The notes: a model not told the origin generated them from the letters alone. 64,000 nucleotides of DNA from Rubneribacter badeniensis (GCF_002899695.1 NZ_PPEL01000005.1:1-64000), one strand, 5' to 3'. Positions 35,561-44,985 are shown, counted from the stretch's first letter. Numbers and translations: made by a program.

Positions 35561-36637
35561 ATGACATTCGGATCGATCCTGCGGGAAGCCCGCGAGCGCA
35601 AAGGCTACGACCTGGCCCAGGCGGCCCGCCGTCTGCGCATCAGGCCCGACATCCTGCGCGCCATCGAGGAGGGCGACTTCGCGCGCATGCCCCCGCGCGG
35701 GTACGCGCGCAACATGGTGAACGCCTACGCCCGGCTCGTGGGACTCAACCCCAGCGAGATAACGCGCAGGTATCTCGACGAGGCCTACGCCTACCAGGTG
35801 GGCCGCGCGCGCACCGACCAGCCCTCGCGCCGGGAAGGGGGTGCGGGAGAGCGCCGCTCGGGACGCTCGAGGGCGCCGCAGCCCGAGGAGGAGCGCCCGC
35901 CGCGCCAGAATGCCTTCGGGCGCACCCTGTACGACGATCGGCGCGACTACGCGCGCGGCGACGGCTCTCGCGCGACGGGTGCGGGAGAGCGCCGCTTTGA
36001 GGGCCGCACGCATCCGAGCCGCCATGCGGCCCTGCCCGGCACCCAGTACACCAACTTCTACGCGGGGCCCAAGGCGCCCAACGCCGTGCAGTCGAAGCTG
36101 CCGTTCGTCATCGCCGGGGGCGCGATCCTCGTTCTGCTCGTGGTCGTTCTGGCCTTCGTGTTCGGAGGGCAGAAGCCCGCAGACGACGGGCCGAAGGTGC
36201 ACGTCTCCGGCCTCTCCGACCCGACGGCCGAGCAGCCCCAGGACGCGTCCCAAGGCGAGCAGGGGCAGCAGGAACCGGACGCGACGCAAAGCGCGCCCGA
36301 AGAGCAGGCACCTACGAGCGCGAAGGTGGAGGTGTCGGTGGCGTCGGGCCAAGAGGCGTGGCTCGACGTTTACGAGGGCGAGAGCATCACGTTCGGAGAC
36401 AGCGTGACCGGCCCCGAGACGCTCGACTACGAGGTGACCGACACGCCCTTGCGGGTGGTCACGTCGAATCCCGACGCGGTGAGCGTCACCGTCAACGGCG
36501 AGGAGGTGGAGCCTGCGGCCGACGAGTCCACGGGGGTCTACACCTACGAGGTGGACTTCGAGGCCGTCCTCGAGGAGTGGAGGGCCGACCACCCCGATGC
36601 GGCGGCGAAGGGCTCGGACGGCTCCGAGGACGCCTAG
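35561..36637 (+). CDS. RodZ-like helix-turn-helix membrane protein
   Basis: 358 residues. An N-terminal HTH of the HTH_25 type (FGSILREARERKGYDLAQAARRL, then ILRAIEEGDFARMPPRGYARN) is followed by an Arg-rich cytoplasmic linker, one membrane helix (about residues 185-207) and an acidic Gln/Glu linker. A C-terminal DUF4115-like beta domain (VEVSVASGQEAWLDVYEG) ends the protein. RodZ links MreB to the envelope in rods; here it lies next to ftsK, fitting a cell-shape or division role. The ATG at 35561 is preferred over the GTG at 35552, with ACGAGG as ribosome-binding site. Confidence 0.85.
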   Translation: MTFGSILREARERKGYDLAQAARRLRIRPDILRAIEEGDFARMPPRGYARNMVNAYARLVGLNPSEITRRYLDEAYAYQVGRARTDQPSRREGGAGERRSGRSRAPQPEEERPPRQNAFGRTLYDDRRDYARGDGSRATGAGERRFEGRTHPSRHAALPGTQYTNFYAGPKAPNAVQSKLPFVIAGGAILVLLVVVLAFVFGGQKPADDGPKVHVSGLSDPTAEQPQDASQGEQGQQEPDATQSAPEEQAPTSAKVEVSVASGQEAWLDVYEGESITFGDSVTGPETLDYEVTDTPLRVVTSNPDAVSVTVNGEEVEPAADESTGVYTYEVDFEAVLEEWRADHPDAAAKGSDGSEDA

Positions 36638-36786
36638 GGAGGCCCTTGCGCTCGCCGGCGGGAGGGCCCGCAGCCGTGGACGGGCTTTGAAATCGCCGGA
36701 TGCGGGCCTGAAAATGCGCTATCCTGTTCCGATATGGAATCACGCGCGGCCCGTGCGCGGACCGCGCTCGTTGGGAAGGAGCAGCC

Positions 36787-37284
36787 ATGGCGAAGGAATC
36801 CAGCTTCGACGTCGTGTCCACGGTGGACATGCAGGAGGTCGACAACGCGTTTCAGCAGGCGAAGAAAGAGCTTTCGCAGCGCTACGACCTGAAGGACTCC
36901 GGCGCGGAGATCGCGCTCGACAAAGCGGGCAAGTCCATGACCGTCTCCGCTCCGTCCGAGTTCGTGGCGCGGCAGGTCATCGACGTCGTCGGCTCGAAGC
37001 TCGTGCGCCGCGGCATCGACCTTGCGGCCGTCAGATGGGGCGAGGCGCAGCCCGCAGCCGGACAGAGCGTGCGCCAGACGGCGAGCATCGTCGAGGGCAT
37101 CGAAAAGGACGTGGCCGGACGCATCAACAAGGACATCAAGGGCACGAAATTGAAGGTGAAGGTGCAGATCGAGGGCGACAAGCTGCGCGTGAGCTCCGCG
37201 TCCCGCGACACCTTGCAGGAAGTCATCGCCTTCCTGAAGGGCCGCGACTACGGCCAGCCGCTGCAGTACGTCAACTACCGCTGA
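36787..37284 (+). CDS. YajQ family nucleotide-binding protein
   Basis: 165 residues, family length. It begins with the hallmark SSFDVVSTVDMQEVDNAFQQ, followed by RYDLKDSG. The second half has GIEKDVAGRINKDIKGTKLKVKVQI and the end QPLQYVNYR. Members bind RNA or c-di-GMP in some bacteria; the role here is unknown. GGAAGGAGCAGCC precedes the ATG. It is six bases before rimO. Confidence 0.92.
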   Translation: MAKESSFDVVSTVDMQEVDNAFQQAKKELSQRYDLKDSGAEIALDKAGKSMTVSAPSEFVARQVIDVVGSKLVRRGIDLAAVRWGEAQPAAGQSVRQTASIVEGIEKDVAGRINKDIKGTKLKVKVQIEGDKLRVSSASRDTLQEVIAFLKGRDYGQPLQYVNYR

Positions 37285-37290
37285 TCGCAT

Positions 37291-38625
37291 ATGGACGCGA
37301 ACTTCGAGGGCGCCCGCACGCCCGCCGTGGCCTTCGTCACGCTCGGATGCGCCAAGAACGAGGCCGACACGGCGCGCATGCGCGCGCGCCTCGCCGAAGC
37401 GGGTTTCGCGCTGATCGACGACCCTGCGCGGGCCGACGCCGTGGTGGTGAACACGTGCTCGTTCATCCAAAGCGCGACCGAGGAGAGCATCGAGGCCGTC
37501 TTCGACGCGGCGGGGCTTCCCAACGTCGAGGCGGGCGCTCCGCTCGTGGTGGCGGGCTGCATGCCGGCGCGCTACGGCGACGAGCTTGCCGACGAGCTCG
37601 TGGAGGCGCGCGCGTTTCTGCCGTGCTCCCGCGAGGACGACGTCGCGGCCGTCATGGCCGAGGCACTCGGCGTCGAGCTGCCGCTTCCGGGCGCTTGCGC
37701 CGTCTGCGGGCCGTCCGACAACGCGGCGGGCGGCCCGCAGACGGCCCTTCCGTACGCGTACGTGAAGATATCGGACGGTTGCGACCGCTTCTGCTCGTAC
37801 TGCACCATCCCCTTCATCCGCGGGCGCTACCGCAGCTTCCCCCTCGAACGCGTGCGTGCGGAGGTCGCGGCGCACGCGGCGGCCGGCGTGCGCGAGGTCG
37901 TGCTCATCGCGCAGGACACGGGCCGCTGGGGCGAGGACTTCGAAGAGCCTTCGACCTTGGCCGAGCTCGTCTCGACGCTGGCCGAGGAGTTCCCGGACGT
38001 TTGGCTGCGCGTCATGTACCTGCAGCCAGAAGGGGTCACCGACGACTATCTCGAGGCCGTGGCGGCGCATGGGAACGTGTGCCCCTACTTCGACATCCCC
38101 TTGCAGCACGTGGACGAGGGCGTCCTGCGCGCGATGAACCGCACGGGCTCGCGCGCGGAGTTCGAGGAGCTCATCGAGCGCATCCTCTCGCGGGTGCCGG
38201 ACGCGACGCTGCGCACGACGCTCATCGCGGGATTCCCCGGCGAGACGGAGGAGCTGTTCGAGGAGCTCGTCGACTTCGTGGAGGAGGGGCTGTTCGACTA
38301 CGTGGGGGTGTTCCCCTACTCGCGCGAGGAGGGCACGCGCGCGGCGCGCCTGGACGGACAGGTCGACGAGGACGAGAAGGCCGAGCGCGCCCAGCGTCTG
38401 CGCGACGCGGCAGACGCCGCGAGCGTCCCGCGCATCGCCGCGCGCGTCGGGTGCGAGATGGACGTGCTCGTGGAGGGCGCGGAGGAGGACGGGCAGCTCT
38501 ACGGGCGCGCGATGTGCCAGGCGCCCGAGGTGGACGGCGTCACGTACCTTGCGGCCGGCGAGCCGGGCGAGGTGGTGCGCGTGCGCATCGCCGATACGCT
38601 GCTTTACGAGATGGAAGGGGAGTGA
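37291..38625 (+). CDS. rimO: Ribosomal protein S12 methylthiotransferase RimO
   Basis: Radical SAM enzyme that methylthiolates Asp88 of S12. 444 residues. The UPF0004 domain has LGCAKNEAD, NTCSFI and AGCMPARY; the radical SAM motif is CDRFCSYC, followed by IPFIRGRYRS as in RimO. A TRAM domain is at the C-terminus. The third cluster Cys is embedded in AGCM, as usual for RimO. It is one of three methylthiotransferases in this window (with MtaB and MiaB). Confidence 0.94.
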   Translation: MDANFEGARTPAVAFVTLGCAKNEADTARMRARLAEAGFALIDDPARADAVVVNTCSFIQSATEESIEAVFDAAGLPNVEAGAPLVVAGCMPARYGDELADELVEARAFLPCSREDDVAAVMAEALGVELPLPGACAVCGPSDNAAGGPQTALPYAYVKISDGCDRFCSYCTIPFIRGRYRSFPLERVRAEVAAHAAAGVREVVLIAQDTGRWGEDFEEPSTLAELVSTLAEEFPDVWLRVMYLQPEGVTDDYLEAVAAHGNVCPYFDIPLQHVDEGVLRAMNRTGSRAEFEELIERILSRVPDATLRTTLIAGFPGETEELFEELVDFVEEGLFDYVGVFPYSREEGTRAARLDGQVDEDEKAERAQRLRDAADAASVPRIAARVGCEMDVLVEGAEEDGQLYGRAMCQAPEVDGVTYLAAGEPGEVVRVRIADTLLYEMEGE

Positions 38626-38630
38626 GCGCC

Positions 38631-39803
38631 ATGCCGTCGAAGGGGTCGCGGCGCGTGGGGCCCACGCCCGCCAAAGGGCTGTGGACGCCGGCCAACGTGG
38701 TCACGCTCGTGCGCATCTGCCTCGTCCCGGTGTTCGTGGTGGCGCTCATCAGCCCGTGGCCGCAGTGGCTGGGGCTGCCGCAGGTGGCCGACGACGCGAA
38801 AGGGCTCGTCGCCGCGGGCATCTTCATCCTCATCTCCTGCACTGACTGGCTGGACGGCTATTTGGCGCGCAGCCGCGGCGAGGTGACCGACTTCGGCAAG
38901 TTCATGGACCCGCTCGCCGACAAGATCCTCGTCGCTGCGGCGCTTCTGGCGCTCGTGGAGCTGGGATCGCTGCCGAGCTGGGTCGTGCTCGTCATCCTGG
39001 CGCGCGAGTTCATCGTCTCGGGCGTGCGCATGGTGGCGGCGAGCGAGGGCGCGGTGATCGCGGCCAGCTGGTACGGCAAGGCCAAGACCGTGTTCCAGAT
39101 GGTCGCCATCGTCTTGTTCACCGTGAAGGACAGCCATATGGCGGGAAGCGTCCATGCGGCGTTTTCGGACGGCCTGTGGCTTCTGAGCTGGGGCGTGATG
39201 ATCGTCGCGCTCGTGCTGACGGTCGTGTCGATGCTCGACTACATCGCGAAGGCGCGCCGGCTCATCGGGCTTGCGCGCGCGGACGGGACCGCGGGCGCGC
39301 GCGAGGGTGCGAAAGCGGGCGAGTCGGCGCTCGACGAGCTTGCGGCGCACGTGCTCGACGCGGCCCGGGCCTCCGGACGCACGGTGGGCACGGCCGAGAG
39401 CCTCACGGGCGGCCTAGTGGCGGCGGCGCTCACCGAGGTTCCCGGCAGCTCGGATGCGGTGCGGGGCGGCATCGTGAGCTACGCGGCCGCGGTCAAGCGC
39501 GACGTGCTCGGCGTGGACGCGGAGGCCATCGAGCGGTTCGGCGTGGTGAGCGAGCAGACGGCGCGCGCGATGGCAGAAGGCGCGCGGCGCGAGCTTCGCT
39601 GCGACGTGGCGGTGGCCGTGACGGGGATCGCCGGACCCGGCGGGGCCGAGCCGGGCAAGCCCGTGGGCACGGTGTGGCTCGGCGTGGCCGACGACGCGGG
39701 CTGCCGGGCGCGCCTCCTCTCGTTTGCGGGCGGTCGCCGGGAGGTGCGCGAGCAGACGGTACGCGCCGCGCTCGAGGCGCTGCTCGAGTCGCTTGAGGGC
39801 TGA
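38631..39803 (+). CDS. pgsA: PgsA-CinA fusion: phosphatidylglycerophosphate synthase + nicotinamide-nucleotide amidase
   Basis: One uninterrupted 390-residue frame. Residues about 1-205 are a CDP-alcohol phosphotransferase membrane domain with the full motif DGYLARSRGEVTDFGKFMDP plus LAD, of the PgsA type. After a short Ala/Gly-rich linker (about 206-238), residues about 239-390 are a CinA C-terminal domain (NMN deamidase, PncC type): GTAESLTGGLVAAAL, GSSDAVRGGIVSYA and VTGIAGPGG. In many genomes pgsA and cinA are adjacent separate genes; here no stop or start intervenes. The ATG is five bases after the rimO stop. Confidence 0.88.
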   Translation: MPSKGSRRVGPTPAKGLWTPANVVTLVRICLVPVFVVALISPWPQWLGLPQVADDAKGLVAAGIFILISCTDWLDGYLARSRGEVTDFGKFMDPLADKILVAAALLALVELGSLPSWVVLVILAREFIVSGVRMVAASEGAVIAASWYGKAKTVFQMVAIVLFTVKDSHMAGSVHAAFSDGLWLLSWGVMIVALVLTVVSMLDYIAKARRLIGLARADGTAGAREGAKAGESALDELAAHVLDAARASGRTVGTAESLTGGLVAAALTEVPGSSDAVRGGIVSYAAAVKRDVLGVDAEAIERFGVVSEQTARAMAEGARRELRCDVAVAVTGIAGPGGAEPGKPVGTVWLGVADDAGCRARLLSFAGGRREVREQTVRAALEALLESLEG

Positions 39804-39989
39804 GCGTGCGAAGACGGCATTGGGGGTGCGCCGCATGCGCGTTGGAAACGCGTCGGAGTCGCGACGGGAAGGCGTTGCGCTTACGTGAGATCGGCGTCGG
39901 ATCGGGGCGACGTTTCGCTGGACGCGCGCCATGCGCCCGTCGGAAGCCGACGCTATACTGAAATGCGCAAGCTTGTTTCGCGAATCTGC

Positions 39990-40017
39990 TTGACTAACAA
40001 ACATATGTTCGTATAAT
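39990..40017 (+). promoter_or_regulatory. recA promoter with LexA box in the spacer
   Basis: TTGACT (39990-39995), a 16-nt spacer and TATAAT (40012-40017): the strongest promoter match in the window. The spacer holds CAAACATATGTTCG (39998-40011), whose reverse complement is CGAACATATGTTTG, matching the Gram-positive SOS box CGAACNNNNGTTYG. LexA bound here would block RNA polymerase directly. Confidence 0.93.
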
Positions 40018-40075
40018 GGAAGAAGCGGAAACAGAGCCGCCGGCGCATGCACGGCTGGGGAAGAGAAGGAAGCGC

Positions 40076-41134
40076 ATGAACGAAGAGAAATCGAAGATGC
40101 TCAAACTGACCACCGATCAGATCGAGACGAAGTTCGGCAAGGGCTCCATCATGAAGTTCGGCGAGGGCGGGCAGAACCTCAACATCGGCGTCATCCCCAC
40201 GGGGTCGCTGCCCCTCGACGCCGCGCTCGGCATCGGCGGCGTGCCGCGCGGGCGCATCGTGGAGGTGTACGGCCCCGAATCGAGCGGCAAGACGACGCTC
40301 GCCTTGCAGATACTCGCCGAGGCGCAGGCCATGGGCGGCATCGTCGCCTTCATCGATGCGGAGCACGCGCTCGATCCCGTGTACGCCGCGCGTTTGGGGG
40401 TGGACATCGACGAAGTGCTCATCTCGCAGCCCGACACTGGCGAGCAGGCGCTCGAGATCTGCGACATGCTTGTGCGCTCGGGCGCCATCGACGCGGTGGT
40501 CGTGGACTCGGTGGCCGCGCTCGTGCCCCGCGCGGAGATCGAAGGCGAGATCGGCGACACGACCGTGGGTCTGCAGGCGCGCCTCATGTCCCAGGCGCTG
40601 CGCAAGCTGGCGGGGTCGCTGTCGAAGTCGAACACCACGTGCATCTTCATCAACCAGCTGCGCGAGAAGATCGGGGTGATGTTCGGCAATCCCGAGACGA
40701 CGACGGGCGGTCGCGCCCTCAAGTTCTTTTCGAGCGTGCGCATCGACATCCGCCGCATCGACTCCATCAAGAAGGACGGCGAGGTCGTGGGCAACCGGGT
40801 GCGCGCCAAGGTGGTGAAGAACAAGGTGGCGCCCCCGTTCCGTCAAGCCGAGTTCGACCTCATGTACGGCGAGGGCATCTCGCGCGAGGGGTGCATCGTC
40901 GACATGGCGGTGGAGGCGGGCGTCGCCAAGAAGAGCGGGGCGTGGTACACCTATGGCGAGGAGCGCCTCGGACAGGGGCGCGAGGCCGCCAAGCAGACGC
41001 TGCGCGAGAACCCCGATCTGCGCGAAGAGCTCGAGACGAAGGTGCGCGAGGCGTTCGACATCCCCCTCGTCGCGCGCACGGCAGAGGAGGCCGAAGCGCT
41101 CACGCCGGCGGCCAAGCCCGCGAAGAAGAGGTAG
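40076..41134 (+). CDS. recA: Recombinase RecA
   Basis: DNA strand-exchange ATPase and SOS co-protease that triggers LexA self-cleavage. 352 residues. Walker A is GPESSGKTT, with DAEHALDP, the Walker [15 protein letters not shown], the loop L1/L2 region and [23 protein letters not shown] chose the ATG at 40076 ([10 protein letters not shown]), preceded by GAAGGAAG; an ATG at 40016 lies inside the promoter. It is under a clear LexA box and is followed one base later by recX. Confidence 0.98.
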   Translation: MNEEKSKMLKLTTDQIETKFGKGSIMKFGEGGQNLNIGVIPTGSLPLDAALGIGGVPRGRIVEVYGPESSGKTTLALQILAEAQAMGGIVAFIDAEHALDPVYAARLGVDIDEVLISQPDTGEQALEICDMLVRSGAIDAVVVDSVAALVPRAEIEGEIGDTTVGLQARLMSQALRKLAGSLSKSNTTCIFINQLREKIGVMFGNPETTTGGRALKFFSSVRIDIRRIDSIKKDGEVVGNRVRAKVVKNKVAPPFRQAEFDLMYGEGISREGCIVDMAVEAGVAKKSGAWYTYGEERLGQGREAAKQTLRENPDLREELETKVREAFDIPLVARTAEEAEALTPAAKPAKKR

Positions 41135-41135
41135 C

Positions 41136-41792
41136 GTGTCCGGGGCATCCGATGATCTCCGCGAGCGGCTGCGCGCGGAGATCGCCGCCATAGAGGGCCG
41201 GAACCCTTCTCGCTTGGACCCGGTCGCGTCTTCGCGCGTCGCATGCGGAGGGAGGATCGGGACAGGGGGAGCGCTCGATTGCCCGCAGGACGCGGTGGAC
41301 GAGGTTTCGGAGCCCGATGCGCCTTCGAAGGGCCGCGCGACCGACTCTGATGCTGCCTTCCGCAAGATCGAGCGCTTGGCCGGGGCGAGGGAGCAAGCGA
41401 GCGCCGCGCTTCGCCGCCGCCTTGCACGGGAGGGGTTCGCGCCCGAGGCCGTCGAGGAGGCCCTTGCGCGCGCGCTTTCCTGCGGGCTCGTGGACGACGC
41501 GCGCTATGCCGACGTGCTCGCGCGCAGCCGCCTCGCCCAAGGGCGGGGCCGCCAAGGGATCGCCGCAGAGCTTTCCGGTCTCGGCATCGATCCGGACGGC
41601 GTGGACGCGCTCGCGGATGCCGACGAGGGCGCTCCGGACGAGGTGGAGCGCGCGCTCGCGCTGCTCGAGCGCCGGCCTCCGCGCGCGAAGAACCAGCGCG
41701 ACGCGGCGTATCGCCGCCTTGTGCAGAAGGGGTTCGGGGCAGACGCCGCCGCATCGGCCGCGCGCATGTGGAGCGAATCCCGAAAGGGCTGA
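41136..41792 (+). CDS. recX: RecA regulator RecX
   Basis: Modulates RecA filaments. 218 residues. A long variable N-terminal region (about 70 residues) precedes the three-helix repeats: RRLAREGFAPEAVEEAL, LVDDARYADVLARSRLAQGRGRQGI and AAYRRLVQKGFGADAA. The GTG start is one base after the recA stop, implying co-transcription and shared SOS induction. Confidence 0.88.
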   Translation: MSGASDDLRERLRAEIAAIEGRNPSRLDPVASSRVACGGRIGTGGALDCPQDAVDEVSEPDAPSKGRATDSDAAFRKIERLAGAREQASAALRRRLAREGFAPEAVEEALARALSCGLVDDARYADVLARSRLAQGRGRQGIAAELSGLGIDPDGVDALADADEGAPDEVERALALLERRPPRAKNQRDAAYRRLVQKGFGADAAASAARMWSESRKG

Positions 41793-42124
41793 GCGCCCTT
41801 CGTCCAAAACCTCTCGCAAAGGGGTTGGAGGAGATCCCGTCTTTCTTCCCCTCCGGTTCGGGCGGGCCCTCTTCTCGAGAGGCCTTCCGGCCGCAGGGGC
41901 GCTTCCGGTCCGTTTGGACACGCTGTGCACGGAAAGAGGCCCTTCCACCGGGCCGAAAACCTTGCACGTCCAAGGGGTTTTGCAAATATTTCTCGCATCG
42001 GGGCTTTTACAAATCAACCGCAAGCCTTATCATGGGATGCAGCTTGAGTGATGCGTACCCGATGAGGGTACTTCTTATAGAAAAGTCCATACGATGCCAC
42101 CCGTATCGCGTGCGTTCGCTCATG
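41793..42124 (+). ncRNA. Candidate structured RNA or leader upstream of rny
   Basis: No supported gene lies between recX and rny (411 nt). From about 41970 the DNA becomes clearly richer in A/T. It contains GTACCC-GATGA-GGGTAC (about 42055-42071), then ATACG pairing with CGTAT (about 42090-42107), then the terminator at 42125-42146. Three successive hairpins ending in a T-tract suit a small RNA or an attenuator. No known RNA family was recognised, and no clear promoter hexamers were found. Confidence 0.3.
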
Positions 42125-42146
42125 CCCGGCTTTGCCGGGATTTTTT
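42125..42146 (+). terminator. Intrinsic terminator with T6 tract, before rny
   Basis: CCCGGC (42125-42130) pairs with GCCGGG (42134-42139) around TTT, then A and TTTTTT (42141-42146). It is the best canonical terminator in the window. It lies only 58 nt before the rny ATG, so it ends either recA-recX, a small RNA, or an attenuated rny leader. Confidence 0.85.
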
Positions 42147-42203
42147 ACGACCACAGACCCTGAGAACCGTACCATCGACAACGCGAAACGAAAGGGGGAG
42201 CGC

Positions 42204-43736
42204 ATGCCCGAGATCATTTGGCTGGTCATCGGCGCCGTCGTCGGCATCGCCCTCGGCTTCGTCGTCACCCGGTTTTTGGCCAACACGTCCACCAAGCGTG
42301 CGGCGCAAGAGGCCGAATCCCTGGTGTCCGACGCCAAACGGCAAGCCGAGACGCTGCGCCGCGAGGCCGTCATCGAAGCGAAGGACGAGGCCCTGCGCCT
42401 CAAGCAGGAGGCTCAGGCAGAGAACAAGGAGCGCTTGCGCGAGGTGCGCGCGGCCGAGAGTCGCCTGTCCCAGCGCGAGGAGCTGCTCGACCGACGCGTG
42501 GAGTCGCTCGACGCGCGCGAGCATCAGATGTCGTCCCAGCAGGGCCAGCTCGACCGCCGCGAGCGCGATCTGGACGCGGCCGAGCAGGAGGTCGGCCGCC
42601 GTCTCGAGCGCGTGGCCGGGATGACGCCCGACGAGGCGAAGGCCGAGCTGCTCGACACGCTCAAAGACGAGGTCGCCCACGAGTCCGCGGCAATCATCCG
42701 CGACGCCGAGGCCCGCGCGAAGGCCGAGGCCGACAAAAAGGCCCGCTCGATCCTGAGCTTGGCCATCCAGCGCGTGGCGGCCGACCATTCGGCGGAGACG
42801 ACCGTTTCTGCCATCCATATCCCGTCGGACGACCTCAAGGGCCGCATCATCGGCCGCGAAGGGCGCAACATCCGCTCGTTCGAGCAGCTCACCGGCACGA
42901 ACCTCATCATCGACGACACGCCCGAGTGCGTGACCATCTCGTGCTTCGACCCGGTGCGCCGGGAGATCGGGCGCGTGACGATGGAGAACCTCGTCGCCGA
43001 CGGGCGCATCCATCCCGCGCGCATCGAGGAGATGTTCGCGAAGGCCGAGGCGTTCGTGAACCAGCGCGTCCAGGAGGCCGGCGAGCAGGCCGCCTTCGAC
43101 ACGGGCATCCACGATCTGCACCCCGAGCTCGTGCGCACGCTCGGACGGCTGCGCTACCGCACCTCCTACGGCCAAAACGTGCTCAATCATTCGCTCGAGG
43201 TGGCCTACCTCACGGGCGTCATGGCCTCGGAGCTGGGGCTTGATCCCGTTCCGGCCAAGCGCGCGGGCCTTCTGCACGATCTGGGCAAGGCCGTCGACCA
43301 CGAGGTCGAGGGCAGCCACGCCGTCATCGGGGCCGACCTCGCGCGCCGCTTCGGAGAGCGGCAGGAGATCGTCCATGCCATCGAAGCGCACCACAACGAC
43401 GTGGAACCGTCGAGCGTGCTCGCCGTGCTCGTGCAAGCGGCCGACGCCGTGAGCGCGGCGCGTCCGGGCGCCCGCAAGGAGACGCTGGACGCGTACGTGA
43501 AGCGCCTGGAGAAGCTTGAGGAGATCGCGAGCTCGTACAAGGGCGTCGAGCGCACCTACGCCATCCAGGCGGGCCGCGAGGTGCGCGTGATGGTGGAGCC
43601 GGAGACGGTGGACGAAGCCGCCACCACCGTGCTCGCGCACGACATCGCGCAGCGCATCGAGAACGAGATGCAGTATCCCGGTCAGGTGAAGGTCGTGGTC
43701 ATCCGCGAGAGCCGCGCGATCGGCATCGCGAAGTAG
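42204..43736 (+). CDS. rny: Ribonuclease Y
   Basis: Membrane-anchored endoribonuclease that starts mRNA decay. 510 residues. An N-terminal membrane helix (about 5-24) leads into a long charged coiled coil (about 30-190). The KH domain contains [15 protein letters not shown] and the HD domain contains [11 protein letters not shown] and [14 protein letters not shown]. The ATG at 42204 follows AAAGGGGGAG and matches the usual N-terminus. With RNase J and PNPase in the same window, the core decay machinery is complete. recA-rny is a conserved order in Gram-positives. Confidence 0.96.
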   Translation: MPEIIWLVIGAVVGIALGFVVTRFLANTSTKRAAQEAESLVSDAKRQAETLRREAVIEAKDEALRLKQEAQAENKERLREVRAAESRLSQREELLDRRVESLDAREHQMSSQQGQLDRRERDLDAAEQEVGRRLERVAGMTPDEAKAELLDTLKDEVAHESAAIIRDAEARAKAEADKKARSILSLAIQRVAADHSAETTVSAIHIPSDDLKGRIIGREGRNIRSFEQLTGTNLIIDDTPECVTISCFDPVRREIGRVTMENLVADGRIHPARIEEMFAKAEAFVNQRVQEAGEQAAFDTGIHDLHPELVRTLGRLRYRTSYGQNVLNHSLEVAYLTGVMASELGLDPVPAKRAGLLHDLGKAVDHEVEGSHAVIGADLARRFGERQEIVHAIEAHHNDVEPSSVLAVLVQAADAVSAARPGARKETLDAYVKRLEKLEEIASSYKGVERTYAIQAGREVRVMVEPETVDEAATTVLAHDIAQRIENEMQYPGQVKVVVIRESRAIGIAK

Positions 43737-43748
43737 GATACGTCCGGC

Positions 43749-44846
43749 ATGGCCGACGAAACGCTCGAGCGCTTCATAGAGGACGTGTGCGGCGACAGCC
43801 GTCTCCGGGTCGAAGCCGACCTCGGAGACGGCTTCGTCCGTTTGAGGAGCGCGGAGGCCGAGCGCCGCCAGGCCGCCCACGACATCCGCTCCACCGAGGA
43901 CATCGTCATCGAGATGCTGAGGAACGCGCGCGACGCGCATGCCTCGAGCATCTTCATGGCGGCCACGCGCGAGGAGCGCCGGCGCCGCATCGTCATGATC
44001 GACGACGGCGACGGGATCCCCCCGGCCATGCACGAGCGCGTGTTCGAGCCCCGCGTCACCTCCAAGCTCGACACCATGCACATGGACAAATGGGGCGTGC
44101 ACGGGCGCGGCATGGCGCTCTACTCCATCGCGGTGAACGCCGAAGCCGCCCGCATCGCCGCGTCGGACGCGGGCAAGGGATCCTCGTTCGTCGTGGAGAC
44201 GGATCTCGGCCGGCTCGGAGAGAAGGCCGACCAATCCACGTTCCCCTCGTTCGAGCGCACGGAATCCGGCAGCGTCGCCGTGCGCGGCCCGAAGAACATC
44301 CTGCGGACCGCTTGCGAGTTCGCGCTCGAGCATCGCCGCACCTGCACCGTCTACACGGGGTCGGCCACCGAAGTGGCCGCCACGGTCTACGCCTTCGGCC
44401 TCTCGTCGCTCACCTCTGCCTCGCGCGCGTTCTGCTCAGACTCCTCCGGGCTCCCCGTGTGCAAGCGTCTGGCCACGGCGGCCGATCCGGCGTCTTTCGC
44501 CGAGGAGGCCGCGCGGCTCGGCCTGGTCATCTCGGAGCGCTCGGCGCGCCGTGTCATGGACGGCGGGATCGACCCGCTCGAGCCGCTCGTGAACCGGGTG
44601 CGCATCGCCGGGGAGGGGACGGCAGAGGGGAAGGGCGCCGCGAAGCCGTCTGCGCGTTCGAGGAGAGGCGGCGACGCGCGAGGTCTGCGCGTCGATCCGG
44701 CCGACCTCGAACGATTCTCTGCCGGCGTGTCGGACGCGTTCGCCGCGCTCGCGCGCGACTACTACCTCGAACCTCACGTGCGCCCCGAGGTGCGCGTGGG
44801 AAAAGACGGCATCCGCGTGCTCATCCCCGTCGAGAAGCTGCGCTGA
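43749..44846 (+). CDS. Stand-alone GHKL (histidine-kinase/MutL-like) ATPase, unknown function
   Basis: 365 residues. The N-terminal half is a HATPase domain: N box IEMLRNARDAHAS (about 54-66), G1 DDGDGIPPAMHERVFEPR (about 81-98) and a lid GVHGRGMALYSI (about 115-126). No HisKA, HSP90 or MutL C-terminal domain follows. The second half has predicted helices, an Arg/Gly-rich segment (about 295-310) and a terminal region with a conserved-looking IRVLIPVEKLR. It begins 12 nt after rny and precedes spoVS, the place that ymdB holds in Bacillus. It could be an RNA- or DNA-linked ATPase; the function is not known. Confidence 0.75.
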   Translation: MADETLERFIEDVCGDSRLRVEADLGDGFVRLRSAEAERRQAAHDIRSTEDIVIEMLRNARDAHASSIFMAATREERRRRIVMIDDGDGIPPAMHERVFEPRVTSKLDTMHMDKWGVHGRGMALYSIAVNAEAARIAASDAGKGSSFVVETDLGRLGEKADQSTFPSFERTESGSVAVRGPKNILRTACEFALEHRRTCTVYTGSATEVAATVYAFGLSSLTSASRAFCSDSSGLPVCKRLATAADPASFAEEAARLGLVISERSARRVMDGGIDPLEPLVNRVRIAGEGTAEGKGAAKPSARSRRGGDARGLRVDPADLERFSAGVSDAFAALARDYYLEPHVRPEVRVGKDGIRVLIPVEKLR

Positions 44847-44867
44847 CGTGCCGGACGTATGCGCAGG

Positions 44868-44896
44868 TTGCGAACCATACGGGGAATGGGTAGAAT
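44868..44896 (+). promoter_or_regulatory. spoVS promoter, flanked by imperfect 21-nt direct repeats
   Basis: TTGCGA (44868-44873), a 17-nt spacer and TAGAAT (44891-44896). The -35 lies inside a 21-nt sequence (44861-44881) repeated with 17 of 21 identities at 44952-44972, just before the spoVS ribosome-binding site. A hairpin GCGCTC...GAGCGC occupies 44904-44927. Confidence 0.6.
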
Positions 44897-44985
44897 AGCA
44901 CAAGCGCTCAAGCGGCGCTGAGAGCGCGACGGCATATTGCATGAGACAAACGCACAGGTAACGGACCATACGAAAAAGGATATGC

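Noticed and set aside
42062-42163. 33-codon open frame before rny as a leader peptide
   Set aside because: It has no ribosome-binding site and runs through the terminator hairpin; no run of regulatory codons.
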